Part shown: in pieces, positions 7,317 to 11,880 of the stretch | Position numbering within the stretch: position 1 is the stretch's first letter | Layout: each line of letters starts with the position of its first letter | Source of the DNA: Pseudomonadota bacterium | Lineage (GTDB): Bacteria > Desulfobacterota > Desulfovibrionia > Desulfovibrionales > Desulfovibrionaceae | DNA: 11,880 nt | Direction: 5' to 3' | NCBI GenBank assembly: GCA_023453335.1 | Contig: JAEXTU010000419.1 | Location: forward strand, 1 to 11,880 | Position numbers and translations under genes: made by a program | The notes under the pieces: model-generated | The model's database searches: none | What the model saw: only the letters and a program-made list of their open reading frames with translations | Told to the model about the DNA's origin: nothing

Positions 7317-9148
7317 GCCGAGGTCCCGTCCGCGGCCGCATCGTCCGTCGCCACATCGGGCAGCTCGGCCGGCCCGCCCTTGTCGGTCTTCTGCTGCAGG
7401 GCGTGCAGGCGGGCGAACTCCCCGCCCTGGGCCATGAGCGCGGCAAAGGCCCCGGACTCGATGATGCGGCCCTCTTTCACCACCAGGATCAGGTCGGCCC
7501 GCTTCATCATGGACAGGCGGTGGGCGATGACGAAGGTGGTGCGGCCCCGCATGAGCCGGTGCAGGCCGTCCATGATGGAGGCCTCGGTTTCGGCGTCCAC
7601 CGCGCTGGTGGGCTCGTCCAGGATGAGGATGGGGGCGTCCTTGAGCAGCGCCCGCGCGATGGAAAGCCGTTGGCGCTGCCCGCCGGACAAATTGGAGCCC
7701 CGCTCGTCCAGGGGGGTGTCGTAGCCCTGGGGCATGCGCAGGATGAACTCGTGCGCCCCGGCGGTCCGGGCCGCGGCCTCGATGTCCGCGTCGGTGGCGT
7801 TCGTGCGGCCGTAGGCGATGTTGTCCCGCACCGACATGGGGAAGAGCGTGGTTTCCTGGAGCACCACCGCGATCTGCTGGCGCAGGCTCTTCAGGGTCAC
7901 GTCGCGCAGGTCCTGGCCGTCGATGGCGATGCTGCCCGCCTGGGGGTCGAAGAAGCGCAGGAGCAGGCCCATGAGCGAGGTCTTGCCCGAGCCGGTCTTG
8001 CCCACCACCGCCACCATGCCCCCGCCCGGCGCGGTGAAGGACACCTCGTGCAGCACCGGGACCCCCTCCTTGTACCCGAAGGTCACGCCCGAGTACCGCA
8101 CCTCGCCCGCGGCGATGGCCAGGGGCCTGGCGTCGGGCTTCTCGGGCATGGCCTGGTCCTGGTCCAGAATCTCGAACACCCGCTTTATCCGCGCGGCCGA
8201 GGTGCGGATGTCCGCGGTGATCTGGGAGAGCTGGGACAGGGGGGTGTACAGCGAGGCCAGGTAGGCCAGGAACACGGTAAGCTCGCCCTTGGTCAGGGTC
8301 CCCTCCACCACATGGCGCACGCCCACGTAGAGCACCAGCGCGCTGCCCAGGGCGGTGAGCGCGCCCACGGCCCAGCCGAAGAAGGTCTGGTAGGAGAAGA
8401 GCTTGAGCTTGCGCCGGAAGGTGTGCCTGGAGTCCTCCTCGAAGCGGGCCCGCTCCTCGTCCTCCCGGGCGTAGGCCTGGACCAGGGAGATGGAGCTGAA
8501 GATGCGCTCCACCCGCGAGTAGAGCTTGGACTCCAGGTGGTTGGTCTCCCAGCTCAGGTTGCCGATGATCCTGCCCACCCGGCCGATGGCCAGAAACAGG
8601 AGCGGGGTGATGCACAGGGCGTACACCGTCAGCTCCACGTCCATGCGCAGCAGGATCACGAACATGCCCACCAGGAAGGCGGTGGAGGTGATGGTGGTGA
8701 ACACCCCGTTCATGAGCAGGGCCTGCACCGCGTAGCAGTCGCCCATGATGCGGTAGATGAGGTCGCCGGTGGGCTGGGTCTGGTGGAAGAGCAGGCGCTG
8801 CCGCTGCAGATGCTCGAAGAGCTGGACCCGCAGGTCCTGCACCAGGTCCTGGCCGATGCGGATGGTCACGAAGTTGTTGAGGAGCTGGATGAAGCCCACC
8901 GCGAAGTGGGCGAACACGTACAGGCCGGCGGCCAGTGCGATCTGGGCGCCGGTGGAGTACGCCGTGTACGGGATCTCCCGGCCCCAGAGAACCAGCGGCT
9001 GGCCGTCGATGATCTGGTCGAAGGCCAGCTTCACCGGCCAGGGCTTGAGCAGCTCCAGCACGGTGACCACGCCCACCAGGGTCAGGGCCCCGGCAAAGGT
9101 CCATACATAGGGCCGGGCGTAGCCCAGGAGGGTGCGCAGAAGCCGCAT
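7313..9148 (-). CDS. MsbA/NdvA-like ABC exporter, fused membrane and ATPase domains
   Basis: An inner-membrane half-transporter of 611 residues that would work as a homodimer. Residues 1-320 form the six-helix type IV exporter membrane domain; hydrophobic stretches occur near 15-35, 66-90, 145-168, 172-190 and 255-280. The ATPase domain (about 345-585) has A-loop Tyr359, Walker A GKTGSGKTS (383-391), Q-loop Gln431, signature LSGGQ (487-491), Walker B ILILDE (507-512), D-loop SAVD (515-518) and switch His543, so it should be catalytically competent. A 25-residue polar, Ala/Asp-rich tail follows. The family exports lipid A, lipid-linked glycans, cyclic glucans or peptides; directly downstream of a GT2 polymerase, export of its glycan product is the natural reading, as for NdvA/ChvA. 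A lipid or drug substrate cannot be excluded. The start is 6 nt after the upstream stop with a poor Shine-Dalgarno. Confidence 0.93.
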   Translation of the reverse strand: MRLLRTLLGYARPYVWTFAGALTLVGVVTVLELLKPWPVKLAFDQIIDGQPLVLWGREIPYTAYSTGAQIALAAGLYVFAHFAVGFIQLLNNFVTIRIGQDLVQDLRVQLFEHLQRQRLLFHQTQPTGDLIYRIMGDCYAVQALLMNGVFTTITSTAFLVGMFVILLRMDVELTVYALCITPLLFLAIGRVGRIIGNLSWETNHLESKLYSRVERIFSSISLVQAYAREDEERARFEEDSRHTFRRKLKLFSYQTFFGWAVGALTALGSALVLYVGVRHVVEGTLTKGELTVFLAYLASLYTPLSQLSQITADIRTSAARIKRVFEILDQDQAMPEKPDARPLAIAAGEVRYSGVTFGYKEGVPVLHEVSFTAPGGGMVAVVGKTGSGKTSLMGLLLRFFDPQAGSIAIDGQDLRDVTLKSLRQQIAVVLQETTLFPMSVRDNIAYGRTNATDADIEAAARTAGAHEFILRMPQGYDTPLDERGSNLSGGQRQRLSIARALLKDAPILILDEPTSAVDAETEASIMDGLHRLMRGRTTFVIAHRLSMMKRADLILVVKEGRIIESGAFAALMAQGGEFARLHALQQKTDKGGPAELPDVATDDAAADGTSA

Positions 9149-9154
9149 GGTCGC

Positions 9155-11806
9155 CTACGCGGCCAGCTCGCACTGGGCCGGGGCGGGCTGGGTCTCATCC
9201 TCCCCGTTGCTCCCGGCGCACAGGTTCATGTGCTGGGCCACGAATCCCACCATCCGCGCGCCGCGGAAATTGTCCCGCACCACCCAGAACAGGAAGGCCG
9301 AGAGCACGGCCAGGAGGAGCGCGCCGGCCAGGTACTGCCCCACCGCCACCGCCGCGCCGGTGAGCAGCGCGGTGGCGAAGAACAGGGACTGGGCCAGGCC
9401 GGTGGGGATCACCGCCCCGGCCAGGCGCACGAAACGCTTGTTGCCGCCGTGGTGCTCCACGGTGAGCCGGATCTGCACCTTACTCCACATGCCGGGCCGC
9501 ACCTCCATGTCCCAGGGCGGGCTCTCGGAGGAGGAGGCGAACCCGGTGTCGATGCGCGGCTTGAAGCCCAGGCTGCGCAGGGCATCCATGAGCATCTGGA
9601 GCAGGTCTTCGCGCTCCACGCCCTGGTGGTTCCAGAAGAAACGGTGGAAGGAGAAGTGGTGCATGAACAGGCTGGCCAGCTCGCGCAGCTTGCCGAAGAG
9701 CGAGGTATGGGCAAGTTCCTCCAGCATAGTGACGGGCGGCTCGGGCGCGGCCATGGTCTGGGCATCGCGGCTCACCCGGGTGAAGGCCTTGGCCAGGGTG
9801 AGCAGGGTCCAGTACCGGGTCCAGCCCCGCAGCACCGGCTGGCTCATGGTCAAAAACACGATGATGGAGCGGGATTTCCAGTCGTCGTAGGTCGGGGGCA
9901 GCTTGGCGAAGGCCGCCCGGTTCACGGACCAGACCAGGCTGGCCGCCAGCATGGCCAGGCCGGCCAGCCCGAACCAGGGCAGGGCCGGGCTCAACACGGT
10001 GAGCACCGCCGCGGCCATGATCCACTCGAAGGACAGGGGCAGGTGGGAGAAGAGCGAGGCCCGCGGCTCGTACAGGGTCTGGAACAGCCCATTGCCGAAC
10101 ACCCCGTGGTAGATGACCGGCCGCACGGTCAGGGTGTGCCCGGAGATGTCGCCGTAGATGCGGCCGGCCCAGCGGGAGTTGCCCAGGGCGTTGAACCGCT
10201 CGTGGTGCTTGGGCGCCAGGAGAGCCTCGGCCCGGCCGTAGCCGTTCTGCTGCTTGAGGTAGGCCTTGATGGTGTTGCGGCGGTGGTGCCACACGAACAT
10301 GCCGGCATCGAAGCCGATGAGGTGGCCCTGGTCCATGATCCGCCAGCAGGCGTCCACGTCGTCGCCCGCGGCCCGGTAGGTCACGTCGAACCCGCCGATG
10401 GACTTGAGAATGTCGGTGCGGAAGGCCATGTTGCAGCCGGGAATGTGCTCGGCCACGTCGTCGGAGAGCAGCACGTGGGTGGGCGCGCCCGGGGACACCG
10501 CCACGCAGGCCGCGATGCGGTTGTCCTCGAGCGGGGGCAGGTTGGGGCCGCCCACCGCGGCGAAGCGCGGGTCGGTGAAGGCCCAGGCCATGTAGGTGAG
10601 CCAGTCCGGGTCCACGTAGCAGTCCGAGTCGGTGTAGGCGGTGATCTCGCCCAGCGCGGCATAGAGGCCCACGTTGCGCGCCGCGGACAGGCCCATGTTG
10701 GGCTGGTGGATGACCTTGTAGATGTCCGGGCGCATCGCCACGTACTTGTCGGCGATGGCCCCGGTGGCGTCCTTGGACCCGTCGTCCACCACGATGACCT
10801 CGAAGCGGGGATAGGCCACCCTGAGGAAGGAGGCCATGCAGCCTTCCATGGTGGAGGCCGCGTTGTAGGCGCAGACCACCACCGAGATCAGGGGCGGGGC
10901 GGGCGGGATCATGGGCACCGGATGGGCGTAGACCTCGGCCAGGGCGGCCAGGGCCGCCTTGGGCCGCCGCGCCGCGTCCACCATGCCGAAGGCCCAGTCC
11001 TCGATGAGGTGGCCGCCGGTGAACCACTCGTCGGTCCAGGCGAAGACCACGGTGCCCGAGACCCCCAACTCGAAGGCCGCGCGCAGTTGCCAGCGCAACA
11101 GATGCGCCACCGCCTCCTCCCCGTGTCGCATGGAGTCCATGCCGAACTCGGAGAGCACCAGGGGCATCTCCTCGGCCACGTTCTGCAGCCGCTTGAGATA
11201 GGCCCGGAAGGCGGTCTCGTCGTGCAGATAGACGTTGAAGCAGAGAAAATCCAGGAACTTGAGGCGCAGGTACTCGGTGGAGGGGTAGTTGGCGTAGGAG
11301 CACAGGGCCTCGGGGTCCTCCTCCTTCACCACGTCGTAGAGCTTCTCCAGGAACTTTTCCAGGCGCTTGGCCCCGTGCCAGCGCACCACGTGGCGGGGAA
11401 TCTCGTTGCCGATGAGCCAGCAGAAAACCGCGGGGTGCCGGCCGGTGGAGCGCACCGCCTCGCGGATGGTGCTCTTCACGCCCTCCTGCACCTCCCACTG
11501 GTCCAGGAAGCAGATATGCTGGGGCCAGGGCACCCCGATCATGACCCAGATGCCGTGCTTGAGCGCCAGGTTCAGGAGCCAGACCGGGGGCACCCAGTAG
11601 ACGCGGATGGTGTTCACCCCGGCCTCGCGCATCTGGCGGAAGTCGGCCTCCACCTGCTCGGGAGCGGGCAGGAAGTCGCCGTTCTCGTCCGGCGGGAAGG
11701 GGCCGTAGGTGACGCCCTTGACGAAGAATTTCTGGTCCCCGAGGAAGAGGAACCGCCCCTTGACCCGAGGGCGCTCCACGCGGACGGAGGTCGTATCCAT
11801 GTCCAT
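9155..11806 (-). CDS. Bifunctional membrane glycan synthase: GH2-like TIM barrel fused to family-2 glycosyltransferase
   Basis: An 883-residue fusion. Residues 15-295 form a clan GH-A barrel resembling GH2/GH5 enzymes: acid/base Glu135 in CWLIGNEI, nucleophile Glu220 in VLSEFGMDS and a GH2-type ending WAFGMVDAARRPKAAL (271-286). No GH2 sugar-binding or Ig-like domains are present. Residues 305-560 are a processive-type GT2: SVVVCAYN (308-315), VVDDGS (339-344), TDSD (392-395, metal/UDP site), base region AGDDVDACW (480-488) and QQNGYGRAEAL (519-529) at the QxxRW-like position. Membrane segments are likely at about 593-628 and 797-843, with 645-672 membrane-associated, and a soluble domain at about 675-795. 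No signal peptide or helix precedes the barrel, so it should be cytoplasmic. The ATG at 11806 has AAGG 5 nt upstream. An ATG at 11800 and in-frame GTGs at 11814 and 11878 are alternatives; the last would add 24 poorly conserved-looking residues. Probable polymerase of the operon. Confidence 0.88.
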   Translation of the reverse strand: MDMDTTSVRVERPRVKGRFLFLGDQKFFVKGVTYGPFPPDENGDFLPAPEQVEADFRQMREAGVNTIRVYWVPPVWLLNLALKHGIWVMIGVPWPQHICFLDQWEVQEGVKSTIREAVRSTGRHPAVFCWLIGNEIPRHVVRWHGAKRLEKFLEKLYDVVKEEDPEALCSYANYPSTEYLRLKFLDFLCFNVYLHDETAFRAYLKRLQNVAEEMPLVLSEFGMDSMRHGEEAVAHLLRWQLRAAFELGVSGTVVFAWTDEWFTGGHLIEDWAFGMVDAARRPKAALAALAEVYAHPVPMIPPAPPLISVVVCAYNAASTMEGCMASFLRVAYPRFEVIVVDDGSKDATGAIADKYVAMRPDIYKVIHQPNMGLSAARNVGLYAALGEITAYTDSDCYVDPDWLTYMAWAFTDPRFAAVGGPNLPPLEDNRIAACVAVSPGAPTHVLLSDDVAEHIPGCNMAFRTDILKSIGGFDVTYRAAGDDVDACWRIMDQGHLIGFDAGMFVWHHRRNTIKAYLKQQNGYGRAEALLAPKHHERFNALGNSRWAGRIYGDISGHTLTVRPVIYHGVFGNGLFQTLYEPRASLFSHLPLSFEWIMAAAVLTVLSPALPWFGLAGLAMLAASLVWSVNRAAFAKLPPTYDDWKSRSIIVFLTMSQPVLRGWTRYWTLLTLAKAFTRVSRDAQTMAAPEPPVTMLEELAHTSLFGKLRELASLFMHHFSFHRFFWNHQGVEREDLLQMLMDALRSLGFKPRIDTGFASSSESPPWDMEVRPGMWSKVQIRLTVEHHGGNKRFVRLAGAVIPTGLAQSLFFATALLTGAAVAVGQYLAGALLLAVLSAFLFWVVRDNFRGARMVGFVAQHMNLCAGSNGEDETQPAPAQCELAA

Positions 11807-11846
11807 GATCACCTTGGCGCGGCCGTTGTGCTCATCGTCCGCGCCT

Positions 11847-11865
11847 GCCGGCCTGCACGGCCGGC
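11847..11865 (-). other. GC-rich hairpin in the leader of the glycan operon
   Basis: Perfect 7-nt inverted arms (11847-11853 and 11859-11865) enclose a 5-nt loop, about 40 nt ahead of the ATG chosen for the GH-GT2 gene. No T-run follows on the - strand (nor on the + strand), so it is not a standard intrinsic terminator. It could be the remains of an upstream terminator, a leader structure influencing translation, or simply part of an extended coding region if the GTG at 11878 is used. In such GC-rich DNA, chance is also possible. Confidence 0.4.
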
Positions 11866-11880
11866 TCCCCTTTGCCACCC

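Noticed and set aside
6219..7724. 501-codon + strand frame across two - strand genes
   Set aside because: It is antisense to the second glycosyltransferase-like gene and the ATPase domain of the exporter, with no motif and no ribosome binding site of note.
6135..9173. 1012-residue fusion joining the ABC transporter region to the glycosyltransferase-like gene
   Set aside because: The first two thirds are the ABC gene in the wrong frame (Arg/Pro/His-rich). The genuine junction is the ATGA overlap at 7313-7316.
1..11880. Mobile elements, CRISPR arrays, tRNA or rRNA genes, attachment sites
   Set aside because: I saw no transposase or integrase motifs, no regularly spaced repeats, no tRNA-like cloverleaf in the few noncoding bases, and no clear composition break between genes.

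Overview
This is a GC-rich (very strong G/C third-position bias), gene-dense bacterial window. It holds one gene fragment on the + strand and a tightly packed seven-gene run on the - strand that reads from the right edge towards the left. Signal peptides on two of the encoded enzymes, an MsbA-like ABC exporter and the overall style suggest a diderm bacterium. The composition and gene types would fit a GC-rich Desulfovibrionales-like deltaproteobacterium, but no marker gene is present, so this assignment is a weak inference.

Layout from left to right. Bases 1-908 (+) carry a D-isomer 2-hydroxyacid dehydrogenase of the D-glycerate/glyoxylate-hydroxypyruvate reductase type, whose 5' end lies outside the window. 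Bases 917-966 hold a long GC-rich hairpin flanked by an A-run and a T-run, a bidirectional terminator between this gene and the convergent operon. The - strand run, in transcription order, is: (1) 11806-9155, a glycoside-hydrolase TIM barrel fused to a membrane family-2 glycosyltransferase; (2) 9148-7313, a single-chain MsbA/NdvA-like ABC exporter; (3) 7316-6135, an unclassified glycosyltransferase-like protein; (4) 6111-5062, a secreted CE4-type polysaccharide deacetylase; (5) 5053-3881, a paralogue of gene 3; (6) 3888-1957, a secreted agarase-like (GH50-like) glycoside hydrolase with a C-terminal beta-sandwich; (7) 1955-978, UDP-glucose 4-epimerase GalE.

The gaps in this run are 6 nt, a 4-nt ATGA overlap, 23 nt, 8 nt, an 8-nt overlap and 1 nt, so it almost certainly forms one transcript ending at the terminator. 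No gene-free stretch over 300 bases exists. The promoter is not visible, and the operon may begin upstream of the right edge.

Taken together the run looks like a self-contained pathway for making, exporting and tailoring a glycan. GalE supplies a Gal- or GalNAc-type nucleotide sugar, the GH-GT2 membrane protein is the likely polymerase, the two paralogues add or transfer sugars in the cytoplasm, the ABC protein exports the product, and the deacetylase and agarase-like hydrolase modify or trim it outside the inner membrane. The closest well-known logic is the cyclic glucan systems (GT2 synthase fused to a GH domain plus the NdvA/ChvA exporter), but the enzymes here are different. The polymer is unknown and the pathway assignment is an inference from domains and gene order.
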